Part shown: one piece after another, positions 8,699-16,708 of the stretch
Layout of the letters: every line of letters starts with the position of its first letter
Position numbering within the stretch: the first letter of the stretch is position 1
Assembly: GCA_002360455.1 (NCBI GenBank)
Contig: DEQQ01000095.1
Location: 39,930-103,929 of the forward strand
DNA from: Saprospiraceae bacterium UBA3362
GTDB lineage: Bacteria > Bacteroidota > Bacteroidia > Chitinophagales > Saprospiraceae
DNA length: 64,000 nucleotides
Direction: 5' to 3'
Notes under the pieces: model-generated
Database searches by the model: none
The model's input: only the letters and a program-made list of their open reading frames with translations
Told to the model about the DNA's origin: nothing
Made by a program: the position numbers and the translations under genes

Positions 8699-9529
8699 CT
8701 ATTGATTTATTCCCTCTTCCAAAAAAGGGCGATACATCATTATTGCATTATTTTCTGTAATCAACTCATTCGTTTCCTTTTGATTTTGGATATCCAAAAT
8801 CGTCCGCCATATTTTGTTGTGTCTGGTATATCCGCCCCACCATTGTTGCTTAATCAAATGATCAGTTTCATAAACTTTGTATTTTAAGTTTACACTATCC
8901 TTGCAATTTATCTCTCCGTTCAAGAATTCATCATCAAGCCAAAGTGCAATTTGAAAAGAATTTAGACTGTTATTTTTCAATCTTAAGTCAATATAATTAT
9001 ATGCTAAAGTGGAACCACAGCCAAACGGAATTGTCCTATTGAGGTCTGGAAATACATCATATCCATGCCTCCATCTTTCTTCTACCAAGAGAGGGCTGTG
9101 TAGTGCCATCCAATAAATTAAGTTGCCAAGTTGACACAATCCCCCTCCTATTGCAGTGCCTATCTGCCCATTTCTTAAGGCCAATCCTTCTTTATATCCT
9201 TTGAATAAAGTGGGCCTGCCAATGGATTTCCAAATTGAAAAAGTTTCTCCGGGTTTAATGATGACATTATTTATGTGCTTGAGGGCAATACCTAAATTAA
9301 TCACTTTATTGTGTTGAAGAACCATTTCTACATTCTTCAAGGGTCTTAATAAGATAGATTTGTGTCTGATCAAATTGTGAGAATATTGAGTAGTTGCATC
9401 GTTTTGAGCAAATTTTACTGAAGAAAACAGGTCAACTGCTTTTCTTTTTTTTATAAAGTATTCCTTGCCTAATAGGCTTCTCACTTTACTTCTTTGTTTG
9501 GGTTTCTCAACATGGTTTTCAAAAAACAT
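8699..9529 (-). CDS. VanW family protein
   Basis: 276 residues. The core KPGETFSIWKSIGRPT, followed by LRNGQIGTAIGGGLCQLGN and HGYDVFPDLNRTIPFGCGSTLAYNY, is the VanW domain, named after an accessory protein in vancomycin-resistance clusters whose function is undetermined. No other van gene is nearby, so no resistance role should be inferred. There is no signal peptide; the first 60 residues are basic and poorly conserved. The start is the ATG at 9529. Divergent from the ribosomal-protein operon across 327 bases. Confidence 0.85.
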   Translation of the reverse strand: MFFENHVEKPKQRSKVRSLLGKEYFIKKRKAVDLFSSVKFAQNDATTQYSHNLIRHKSILLRPLKNVEMVLQHNKVINLGIALKHINNVIIKPGETFSIWKSIGRPTLFKGYKEGLALRNGQIGTAIGGGLCQLGNLIYWMALHSPLLVEERWRHGYDVFPDLNRTIPFGCGSTLAYNYIDLRLKNNSLNSFQIALWLDDEFLNGEINCKDSVNLKYKVYETDHLIKQQWWGGYTRHNKIWRTILDIQNQKETNELITENNAIMMYRPFLEEGINQ

Positions 9530-9856
9530 ATCAGTATATTTATCCTGTTTAAGCTTGTTTAAAGATAGACTTTATACAGCTAAAGTAGTAAAAAGAAGGC
9601 TGATAGCTAGCCATTTTTTGAGATTTGATGCCTGAGGGTTAATCAGCAAAACAGGCTCAAATAAGCTTAAACCAGGTCAAAAACCGAGCTCAAATTGTCA
9701 ATAAAAATTAAAAATGTGCCAAAATTTAACTCTTTTTCAGGCAATTATAAAAAATAGTTTCAAATTTGTTTGGTTTTTAGAGAACTTGTCGATTACCTTT
9801 GCGCTCCCTTTAAAAAGGAGGGAATTCTGTTTTATTAACTCATTAAAACTAGTATT
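9530..9856. other. Divergent intergenic region, vanW-like / rplM
   Basis: No gene is visible in these 327 bases. The right end carries the rplM promoter and a leader of about 50 bases. The left part is AT-rich with no supported ORF; I found no convincing promoter for the minus-strand gene. Confidence 0.6.
9769..9801 (+). promoter_or_regulatory. Bacteroidota-type promoter for rplM-rpsI-rpsB-tsf
   Basis: TTTG (9769-9772), a 21-base spacer and TACCTTTG (9794-9801) match the Bacteroidota primary sigma consensus (TTTG, 19-21 bases, TAnnTTTG). Transcription would start near 9806, giving a leader of about 50 bases. A possible short hairpin in the leader is CTCC-c-TTT-aa-AAA-GGAG at about 9804-9820. 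Confidence 0.65.
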
Positions 9857-10300
9857 GTGGATTCATTAAGTTATAAAACCCAGCATACTCGTCCGGAGGA
9901 CGTACAGCGCAAGTGGTATGTGGTAGATGCAGAGGGAGAAGTAGTTGGGCGACTTTGCTCAAGAATAGCTTCTGTCCTAAGAGGAAAGCATCGCGTAGAC
10001 TTTACTCCTCATGTGGATTGTGGAGATTATGTGATTGTAATCAATGCAGAAAAAATAAGATTCAAGGGAAATAAAATGACCGAGAAGATTTATTCTACCT
10101 ATTCCGGCTATCCGGGAGGACAAAAGAATGCAACTCCAAGAGAATTATTGGCAAAAGTTCCTACCAGAATTGTAGAAACTGCAGTTCGTAGAATGTTGCC
10201 AAAGAATAAATTAGGTGATGCTATGTACAGAAAATTATTTGTTTACACAGGATCTGAGCATTATCATCAAGCTCAAAAGCCTGAAACTTTAAAATTCTAA
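9857..10300 (+). CDS. rplM: 50S ribosomal protein L13
   Basis: 147 residues with the L13 signature blocks WYVVDAEGEVVGRLCSRIAS, HVDCGDYVIVINAEKI and RELLAKVPTRIVETAVRRML. Length is normal. The start is a GTG giving MDSLSYKT, matching the N-terminus common in Bacteroidota L13; no ATG lies nearby in frame. It is the first gene of the ribosomal-protein cluster, seven bases ahead of rpsI, as in most bacteria. L13 is an early-assembling protein of the large subunit. Confidence 0.97.
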   Translation: MDSLSYKTQHTRPEDVQRKWYVVDAEGEVVGRLCSRIASVLRGKHRVDFTPHVDCGDYVIVINAEKIRFKGNKMTEKIYSTYSGYPGGQKNATPRELLAKVPTRIVETAVRRMLPKNKLGDAMYRKLFVYTGSEHYHQAQKPETLKF

Positions 10301-10307
10301 TCTGCTT

Positions 10308-10709
10308 ATGGAAATGATTAATGCAGTAGGAAGACGTAAGGCAGCAGTAGCCAGAGTCTTTGTAAAAAAATCCGAAGGAAACTCTGAGGTGACCATTAAC
10401 GGTCGTGCTTTGGCAGAATATTTTCCTATCAAGGATATTGCACAAAAAGTAATGGATCCTCTTAATGTGATCAAAGATATGGATGGAACCGCTTCATTCA
10501 ATATCAATGCGATTTTGGATGGAGGTGGACTAAAAGGCCAAGCAGAAGCTCTGCGTATGGCCATTTCTAGAGCCTTGTGCAAAGTGAACATCGATTTTAG
10601 AAAACCATTGAAGGAAAGACATTTTCTTACAAGAGATTCAAGAGAAGTTGAACGTAAGAAATTCGGTAAGCGTAAAGCTCGTCGTACTTCACAGTTCTCT
10701 AAGCGTTAA
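10308..10709 (+). CDS. rpsI: 30S ribosomal protein S9
   Basis: 133 residues, normal length. Visible S9 blocks are GRRKAAVARVFV near the N-terminus, GGGLKGQAEALRMAISRAL in the middle and the basic tail ending in ARRTSQFSKR, which reaches the P-site tRNA in the ribosome. It follows rplM by seven bases and precedes rpsB by 42. The start ATG gives MEMINAVGRRK, the usual S9 N-terminus in this phylum; a second ATG two codons on is less likely. Confidence 0.97.
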   Translation: MEMINAVGRRKAAVARVFVKKSEGNSEVTINGRALAEYFPIKDIAQKVMDPLNVIKDMDGTASFNINAILDGGGLKGQAEALRMAISRALCKVNIDFRKPLKERHFLTRDSREVERKKFGKRKARRTSQFSKR

Positions 10710-10751
10710 TTTTTTTATTTTATTGTTTCAGCAATTAGTACAAAATAAATC

Positions 10752-11471
10752 ATGGAAAAACCTACATATCAACAAATGTTAGAAGCAAGTGTACATTTCG
10801 GTCACTTGCGTAAAAAATGGAATCCAAAGATGCGCCCTTATATTTTTAAGGAGCACAAGGGTGTCCACATGATCGATCTCAATCGAACCTCGGATTGCGT
10901 AGAAAAAGCTGCTCTTGCAATAAAGCAAATAGCGCGTTCCGGTAAAAAAATCATGTTTGTTGCTACAAAAAAACAAGCTAGAGAAATCGTAGCCAATGCA
11001 GCAAAAAGTGTCAATATGCCTTATGTGGTAGATAGATGGTTGGGAGGTATGATGACCAACTTTGCAACGATCAGAAGATCTGTAAAGAAACTCAACAACA
11101 TCGACAGAATGTTGACTGATGCAACAATAACCAACATCACAAAAAAGGAGCGTCTTTCTTTGACTCGCGAACGCAATAAGATGGAGAGAGTCCTTGGTGG
11201 AGTTGCCAATTTGAATAGACTTCCGTCTGCTATTTTTATTGTGGATATTTTACAAGAGCATCTTGCACTTGAAGAAGCAGAAAGACTTGGTATCAGAACA
11301 TTTGCAATGGTGGATACCAACTCAGATCCCAACAAAGTTGAGTTTCCTATCCCTTCCAATGACGACTCTTCCAAATCTATCGCTCTGATCACCAATTTTT
11401 TGGTATCAGCGATCAAAGAAGGATTGGCAGAAAGAGATGGAGATCAAAAAGAAAATGCATCTGAGAATTAA
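10752..11471 (+). CDS. rpsB: 30S ribosomal protein S2
   Basis: 239 residues. Blocks MLEASVHFGHLRKKWNPKM, DRWLGGMMTNFATIRRS and AMVDTNSDPNKVEFPIPSNDD are diagnostic of S2. Length is normal, with a short acidic tail. It lies directly upstream of tsf, the arrangement conserved across most bacteria. The shared promoter is likely the one upstream of rplM, since no clear TAnnTTTG box is visible in the 42 bases before rpsB. Confidence 0.97.
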   Translation: MEKPTYQQMLEASVHFGHLRKKWNPKMRPYIFKEHKGVHMIDLNRTSDCVEKAALAIKQIARSGKKIMFVATKKQAREIVANAAKSVNMPYVVDRWLGGMMTNFATIRRSVKKLNNIDRMLTDATITNITKKERLSLTRERNKMERVLGGVANLNRLPSAIFIVDILQEHLALEEAERLGIRTFAMVDTNSDPNKVEFPIPSNDDSSKSIALITNFLVSAIKEGLAERDGDQKENASEN

Positions 11472-11508
11472 TTTTATTCTAAAGTATCAATAAAAAGTAA
11501 AAAAAAGT

Positions 11509-12345
11509 ATGAGTTATACAATATCAGCAACTGATGTAAAAAATCTTCGTGAAGCAACAGGAGCTGGAATGATGGATTGTAAAGCAGCATTGGCAGAAGC
11601 GGAAGGAGATTTTGACAAAGCCATTGAAGTATTGCGTAAAAAAGGCCAAAAACTTTCTGTTAAAAGAGCTGAGCGTGAGGCAAAAGAAGGTGTGGTCTGG
11701 GCATTGGTGAATGGAGAAAAAACAAAAGGGATTGTAATTAAATTGGCATCCGAAACTGACTTTGTTTCTAAAAATGAAGATTTCATCGCAACCGCCAAAA
11801 AAATTGCAGACGTTGCTTTACTTACTTTTCCTGATAGCTTGGATGAATTGCTTCAACAAAAGTTTGATGGCAATGTAAGTATTGGCGACAAAGTTACTGA
11901 CCTGGTTGCCGCAATCGGTGAAAAAATCGAATTGTCCAATTACGAAAAATTAGAAGCTGCTCAAGTAGAATACTACATCCATATGGGAAATAAAGCAGGA
12001 GTATTGGTAGGCTTAAACAAAGCCGGATCCAACTTCTCTGATCCAGGTAAAGATGTTGCTATGCAGGTTGCCGCAATGAAACCTGTAGCTTTAGATAAAG
12101 CAGATGTAGATCCAACGATTATCAACAAAGAAATAGAAATCGGTAAGGAGCAAGCTCGAGCAGAAGGGAAACCTGAAGCCATGCTTGAAAAAATTGCAAT
12201 GGGAAAATTAGAGAAGTTCTACAAAGAAAACACTCTACTGAATCAGCAATTTGTGAAAGATGGTGGACAAACCATTTCTTCTTATCTTAAATCTGTAGAT
12301 AAAGACCTAACGGTGACATCTTTTAAACATGTTATGTTGGGATAA
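11509..12345 (+). CDS. tsf: Elongation factor Ts
   Basis: 278 residues. The N-terminal UBA-like domain with TDVKNLREATGAGMMDCKAA is followed by the TDFV motif (SETDFVSKNEDF), the site that opens the nucleotide pocket of EF-Tu. The coiled-coil and C-terminal dimer-type subdomain follow. EF-Ts regenerates EF-Tu-GTP. The gene closes the rplM-rpsI-rpsB-tsf unit, and a strong terminator begins seven bases after the stop codon. Confidence 0.97.
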   Translation: MSYTISATDVKNLREATGAGMMDCKAALAEAEGDFDKAIEVLRKKGQKLSVKRAEREAKEGVVWALVNGEKTKGIVIKLASETDFVSKNEDFIATAKKIADVALLTFPDSLDELLQQKFDGNVSIGDKVTDLVAAIGEKIELSNYEKLEAAQVEYYIHMGNKAGVLVGLNKAGSNFSDPGKDVAMQVAAMKPVALDKADVDPTIINKEIEIGKEQARAEGKPEAMLEKIAMGKLEKFYKENTLLNQQFVKDGGQTISSYLKSVDKDLTVTSFKHVMLG

Positions 12346-12351
12346 AAAAAT

Positions 12352-12388
12352 AAAAAAAAGCGAATGAATTTTCATTCGCTTTTTTTTT
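12352..12388. terminator. Strong intrinsic terminator after tsf
   Basis: The nine-base stem GCGAATGAA/TTCATTCGC (12360-12368 with 12371-12379) has a two-base TT loop, which opens slightly in RNA. It is flanked by eight A (12352-12359) and nine T (12380-12388). The A and T runs extend the stem, so it could act in both directions. Confidence 0.88.
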
Positions 12389-12637
12389 GACCTTTACTTA
12401 ATTTTAGCCTGTTTTTAAACCCTAAAACCAGATTGAATTGCTTCATCGTTCAAAATATTATGAAGAGTAATTTGTCCTGACAAGCTGCAAACCGAAACTA
12501 TTGCAGGGCACTGCATCAAAAATTTGGTTCGAAGCATGGGCGAATTTATCTCAGAATTTTGGACTATGTTGTGTTTCGTTTTGGTATAAAATTAAAACAT
12601 TTAAAACCATAATTTAAAACCAAATAGTTTAATTAAA

Positions 12638-13342
12638 ATGAAGTTTAACAGAATATTACTCAAACTCAGCGGGGAATCCTTAATGGGAGAACAAAACTTT
12701 GGGATAGATCCAAAGATGTTGATTTATTATGCCCAACAGATAAAGGCCATAGCAGAACAGGGTGTGCAGATCGCAGTAGTTATAGGAGGAGGTAATATTT
12801 TTAGAGGTCTTGAAGGTGATGAAAGTGGAATCGAAAGAGTACAGGGAGATTATATGGGAATGTTGGCCACCTGTATCAATGCCATGGCATTGCAGAGCGC
12901 GCTTGAGAAACAATCTGTATTCACTAGAATGATCTCTGCTATTGAGATGAGACAGATTGCTGAACCGTATATCAGAAGGAGATGCATACGTCATTTAGAA
13001 AAAGGAAGAGTGGTGATTTTTTCGGCAGGCACAGGAAATCCCTATTTTACTACAGATTCTGCAGCAGCCCTAAGAGCCAGTGAAATTGGAGCCAATGTAA
13101 TTCTCAAAGGCACAAGAGTGGATGGTATTTACGATTCTGATCCAGAGAAGAATCCCAATGCAAAAAAATTTGAACAAATCAGTTTTGATCAGGTCATTCA
13201 AATGAATCTTAAAGTTATGGATATGACCGCTTTTACAATGTGCAAGGAAAACCAAATTCCGATTATTGTTTTTGATATTAATGTACCCGACAACTTAAAG
13301 AAGCTAATCGATGGAGAACAGATAGGAACTTTAGTGCTCTAA
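12638..13342 (+). CDS. pyrH: UMP kinase
   Basis: 234 residues of the amino-acid-kinase fold. Visible blocks are LKLSGESLMG at the N-terminus, VIGGGNIFRG and GTGNPYFTTDSAAALRA (nucleotide site). UMP kinase makes UDP from UMP in pyrimidine synthesis. The gene follows tsf as in many bacteria but is separated by the terminator and a 249-base spacer, so it is probably transcribed separately. I see no TAnnTTTG box in that spacer. Length and motifs are complete. Confidence 0.96.
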   Translation: MKFNRILLKLSGESLMGEQNFGIDPKMLIYYAQQIKAIAEQGVQIAVVIGGGNIFRGLEGDESGIERVQGDYMGMLATCINAMALQSALEKQSVFTRMISAIEMRQIAEPYIRRRCIRHLEKGRVVIFSAGTGNPYFTTDSAAALRASEIGANVILKGTRVDGIYDSDPEKNPNAKKFEQISFDQVIQMNLKVMDMTAFTMCKENQIPIIVFDINVPDNLKKLIDGEQIGTLVL

Positions 13343-13397
13343 ATCTCGATTTAAAATAATTGGCTTCATATTTGATTTTGTTTTAAAAAACTGAGCG

Positions 13398-14501
13398 ATG
13401 GATTTTCATCAAAAGTATGCCCGACTTATTGTAGATTATTGTCTCTATCTCAAGCCCAATGAGAAACTGTTGATCCGAACAGGGACAGCTGCAGAACCCT
13501 TGATGCAATGGGTACAGGCATTTGCATTGGAGCGTGGTGCAATGATAGACTTGATCTACGACACTGCTTATGAAGAAGATAATTTTTTGGAATACGCAAA
13601 CGCAGATCAGATGAATTATTCTGCAGAGCGACTCAATCGCCAGATCGAGTCTTGTGATGCATTGCTCACAGTTCGTGCCTTGCGAAATCCTGAGCAGAGT
13701 CATGTTAAGTCCACTAATAAGGCCGGACAGGCAGAGCTTCGCAGGGCCTCTTTGTCTCATTTTAACAAGGTTTATTTTGAACGATTGGGAAATGGAAGTT
13801 TGAAACGATGTCTTTGTCAATATCCCACTGAGTTTAGTGCTGGACTCGCCAAAATGAGTTTGAAAGAATACGAACAGTTTATTATCAATGCATGTTATCT
13901 CAATCATGATCAACCTGAAGAACAATGGAAACTGCTGAGTAAAAGACAACAGATTTATGTTGATCATTTGAATAGAACAAAAAGAATTGAGTACCGACAT
14001 CCAAATTTTGAAATTTCTGCAAATGTTGAAGGCAGAATCTGGATAAATTCTGATGGGAAGTCTAACATGCCTTCAGGAGAGGTTTTTACTAGTCCGATAG
14101 AAGATAGTGTAGAAGGAACAGTATTTTTTGATTACCCGACAAGGATGTTTGGTAAGGACTTGAGAGGAATAAAATTGGAAGTAAAAAAAGGAGAAATCGT
14201 TTCTTATTCTGCCGAAGAAGGGCAGGAAGTTTTGGATAAGGTTTTTGCAATACCTGGAACCAGAAGATTTGGTGAAATTGCAATAGGTACAAACAACAAT
14301 ATTCGTCAAGCTACAAACAATATTTTATTCGACGAAAAAATTGGAGGGACTGTTCATATGGCAGTGGGACAAAGCTATAAACAATGTGGTGGAAAAAATG
14401 AAAGCGATATTCATTGGGATCTCATCACAGATATGAAAAATGGAGGAGAGATTTGGACTGATGGAGTTCTTATATACTCCAATGGAAATTTTTTAATTTG
14501 A
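13398..14501 (+). CDS. M29 family aminopeptidase
   Basis: 367 residues. The C-terminal half has the metal-ligand blocks of M29 (thermophilic aminopeptidase T) enzymes: SGEVFTSPIEDSVEGTV, RFGEIAIGTN, DEKIGGTVHMAVGQSY and SDIHWDLI. There is no signal peptide, so it is probably cytoplasmic, releasing N-terminal residues from peptides. It stands 55 bases after pyrH and 67 before folA. It fits a peptide-consuming physiology together with the POT transporter, but they are not in one operon. Confidence 0.88.
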   Translation: MDFHQKYARLIVDYCLYLKPNEKLLIRTGTAAEPLMQWVQAFALERGAMIDLIYDTAYEEDNFLEYANADQMNYSAERLNRQIESCDALLTVRALRNPEQSHVKSTNKAGQAELRRASLSHFNKVYFERLGNGSLKRCLCQYPTEFSAGLAKMSLKEYEQFIINACYLNHDQPEEQWKLLSKRQQIYVDHLNRTKRIEYRHPNFEISANVEGRIWINSDGKSNMPSGEVFTSPIEDSVEGTVFFDYPTRMFGKDLRGIKLEVKKGEIVSYSAEEGQEVLDKVFAIPGTRRFGEIAIGTNNNIRQATNNILFDEKIGGTVHMAVGQSYKQCGGKNESDIHWDLITDMKNGGEIWTDGVLIYSNGNFLI

Positions 14502-14568
14502 GAGCCTGATGGAAACCCATTACACTTTTTATTTGTCCGTTATTTTGGTTTAACCCAAATTTTATAAA

Positions 14569-15099
14569 ATGCTTATTAGTGCAATAGTAGCCATTGGCAA
14601 GGATGGTGTGATTGGAAAAGGGAACGAGATTCCCTGGTATCTGCCTGCGGATTTAAAATACTTTAAGAAAATAACCACCGGCCATCACATCCTCATGGGA
14701 AGAAAATGTTTTGAGAGCATAGGCAAAGCATTGCCCAATAGAACAAACATCATTGTAACTCGGGACCCTTACTTTATTGTGAGCAATTGTTACTCGGTCT
14801 CTTCTATAGAAGAAGGAATTCATTTGGCTCAAAAACATGATGAAACAGAACTGTTTGTCATCGGTGGAGGGGAGATTTACAATCAGACCAAAGATTACTG
14901 GGATAAAATTTATCTTACCGAAGTGGATTACCAAGGAGATGGAGAAGTGTTTTTTCCCACTGTAGAATGGGAACAATGGAGCTGTCTAAAAAAAAATAGT
15001 TTTGAAGCAGATGAAATAAATCCGTTTTTTCATACCTTTAGCGAATGGGAGCTCAAACACAAATCCAAGAAGACCTCCTCCAATTCATTTGGAAATTAA
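14569..15099 (+). CDS. folA: Dihydrofolate reductase
   Basis: 176 residues. The DHFR blocks VIGKGNEIPWYLPADLKYFK (substrate site), GHHILMGRKCFESIGK (NADPH site), LPNRTNIIVTRD and VIGGGEIYNQ are intact. The enzyme reduces dihydrofolate to tetrahydrofolate. Its last 55 bases are shared, in another frame, with the start of the DUF2851 gene. The C-terminus past residue 160 (HKSKKTSSNSFGN) looks non-conserved, which may explain why the overlap is tolerated. Confidence 0.95.
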   Translation: MLISAIVAIGKDGVIGKGNEIPWYLPADLKYFKKITTGHHILMGRKCFESIGKALPNRTNIIVTRDPYFIVSNCYSVSSIEEGIHLAQKHDETELFVIGGGEIYNQTKDYWDKIYLTEVDYQGDGEVFFPTVEWEQWSCLKKNSFEADEINPFFHTFSEWELKHKSKKTSSNSFGN

Positions 15100-16349
15100 A
15101 ATTTTTCTCCTCGCAGACTGCACTCAAGAGCACTGAAGGGCAGGCAATAGAAATTATTCAGGCGGGAAACTATAACCACAATCAAGGCCCCGATTTTCTG
15201 TTAGCAAAAGTGAAAATCGATGAGATCACATGGGTTGGAAATATCGAGATTCATGTTCGCACTTCTCACTGGCTACAGCATCGTCATCAAGATGATCCTG
15301 CTTATCAAAATGTTATACTCCATGTGGTATATGAAAATGATCTTGCGACAAAACATCCTAAGCTGCCTAAACATTGTCTCGAACTGAAAAATTATATTTC
15401 TCCGGAATTGTTGGAGAATTATAGAAAGTTGAAGTCTGCAAGTCAAGGTATAGCTTGTTCAGGAAGTATTAATTCTGTTGATAAAATATACATCTCAGAT
15501 CAATTGGAGAGAATGCTCGCTGAGCGTTGGCAACAGAAAGTAAGAAGGATGCAGCTTGATCTCAAAGAGCATCTCCAAGACTGGGAAGAATTGTTGTATA
15601 AAAAGATATCACAATATCTTGTTACTCCCGTAAATGTTGATGCCATGAACATTTTGAGCTCTTTGGTTCCCAGGAAATTACTCCTAAAGCAATCCGGGCA
15701 TCTGTTCCAAATGGAGGCTTTGTTGCTTGGCGCTGCAGGATTTTTGGAGACTGAGGAGGACGCAGGATCTTATCTTCTCGAACTAAAATCTGAATATCAA
15801 TTCCTTCGGCAAAAATTTGATCTGCAAAGCATGAATCCAAGCGAATGGAAATTTTTGAGGATGAGACCTGCTCATTTTCCTACCATTCGAATTGCTCAAA
15901 TTGCTGCATTGATTTGTCATCACCCTCAACTATTTTCTGAGATTCTACAAGCTAAAAGTTTAGAAGAATTAAGATTATTATTCAAAAATTCTGTTTCCGA
16001 TTTTTGGAAGCATCACTTTAGCTTCAAGAAAAAGGGAACGGATCACGCTCATGAACAGATAGGAAAGAATACTATCGAGATTCTATTGATCAATGCTGTA
16101 TTTCCGTTGATCTATTGTTATGGATTTTACAATTCCAAAGAAGAACTTTGTGATTTGGCTATGGAATGGGCAAGAGGTTTGAAAGCCGAGAGCAATAAAT
16201 TTACCAATGAGTTTACGGACTATGGTTTTACTATAAATTCTTCGGCTGACTCGCAGGCTGTAATTCAGCTCAAGACCAACTATTGCAATAGTAAAAAATG
16301 TTTGCAATGCAGCATAGGAACTCAGTTGATGAAAAAATCTCATATCTAA
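15045..16349 (+). CDS. DUF2851 family protein
   Basis: 434 residues. The N-terminal block EDLLQFIWKLKFF, then GNYNHNQGPDFLLAKVKIDEITWVGNIEIHV and HCLELKN, identify DUF2851, a family largely of Bacteroidota. The N-terminal part resembles a PD-(D/E)XK-like fold in my reading (GPDF, then GNIEIH); that is inference. The tail has a Cys cluster (CNSKKCLQCSIG) near residues 414-425. The conserved helix begins about residue 9, inside the folA overlap, so the 55-base overlap is probably real. Function unknown. Confidence 0.87.
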   Translation: MGAQTQIQEDLLQFIWKLKFFSSQTALKSTEGQAIEIIQAGNYNHNQGPDFLLAKVKIDEITWVGNIEIHVRTSHWLQHRHQDDPAYQNVILHVVYENDLATKHPKLPKHCLELKNYISPELLENYRKLKSASQGIACSGSINSVDKIYISDQLERMLAERWQQKVRRMQLDLKEHLQDWEELLYKKISQYLVTPVNVDAMNILSSLVPRKLLLKQSGHLFQMEALLLGAAGFLETEEDAGSYLLELKSEYQFLRQKFDLQSMNPSEWKFLRMRPAHFPTIRIAQIAALICHHPQLFSEILQAKSLEELRLLFKNSVSDFWKHHFSFKKKGTDHAHEQIGKNTIEILLINAVFPLIYCYGFYNSKEELCDLAMEWARGLKAESNKFTNEFTDYGFTINSSADSQAVIQLKTNYCNSKKCLQCSIGTQLMKKSHI

Positions 16350-16708
16350 AAAAATAAACTCCAGCTTCTCAGTGTTCCTAAGACCTTGATGGTTGGATAA
16401 TCCATTCTATCACACCCAGCTCTAAGCGGTTTTATTTCAATTGGTCGATAGCCAATTCTTAATTCAATATATCCTGGAAATGGCCACAGCATTTTTACTA
16501 AGAAGTAAAAGTCGACCATTCAAATTATTTTCATTGGTCCGCCAATTCCAAAATTTTGGATGAGTAAACCAGGGAGATCCACCCATGGGAGAATGTTGCA
16601 AAACCTAAGCCTGATGGAAATGAAAGCGCAAGGCGCTGTAATGGACAGCAGGACTCAGGACCTAAGGATTAGATCCAAATACGCTCTTCCAAAAAAAATA
16701 ATTCTGTA
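16350..16708. other. Convergent intergenic region, DUF2851 / cphA
   Basis: These 359 bases between two convergent genes hold no supported gene. They contain a perfect 14-base palindrome (16547-16560) and one copy of a structured repeat also seen near 57839. A 74-codon plus-strand ORF here has no recognisable features. Confidence 0.6.
16610..16659. repeat. Structured intergenic repeat, copy 1
   Basis: Starts with CCTGATGG and ends with CAGCAGGACTCAGG, so the ends CCTGA and TCAGG can pair. An internal hairpin AGCGC-aag-GCGCT lies at 16625-16637, and CCTAAG occurs on both flanks (16604-16609, 16661-16666). The same two end blocks frame the element at 57839-57907. Confidence 0.5.

Noticed and set aside
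12510..12545. T-loop-like GGTTCGAAGC suggesting a tRNA
   Set aside because: No matching acceptor, anticodon or D-arm could be built around it.
13383..14000. A 205-codon minus-strand frame
   Set aside because: It overlaps the well-supported M29 aminopeptidase gene, has skewed composition and no recognisable family.
16547..16560. Perfect 14-base palindrome TCCAAAATTTTGGA
   Set aside because: It lies between two convergent 3' ends, so an operator role is unlikely, and AT-rich palindromes of this length arise by chance in this base composition.
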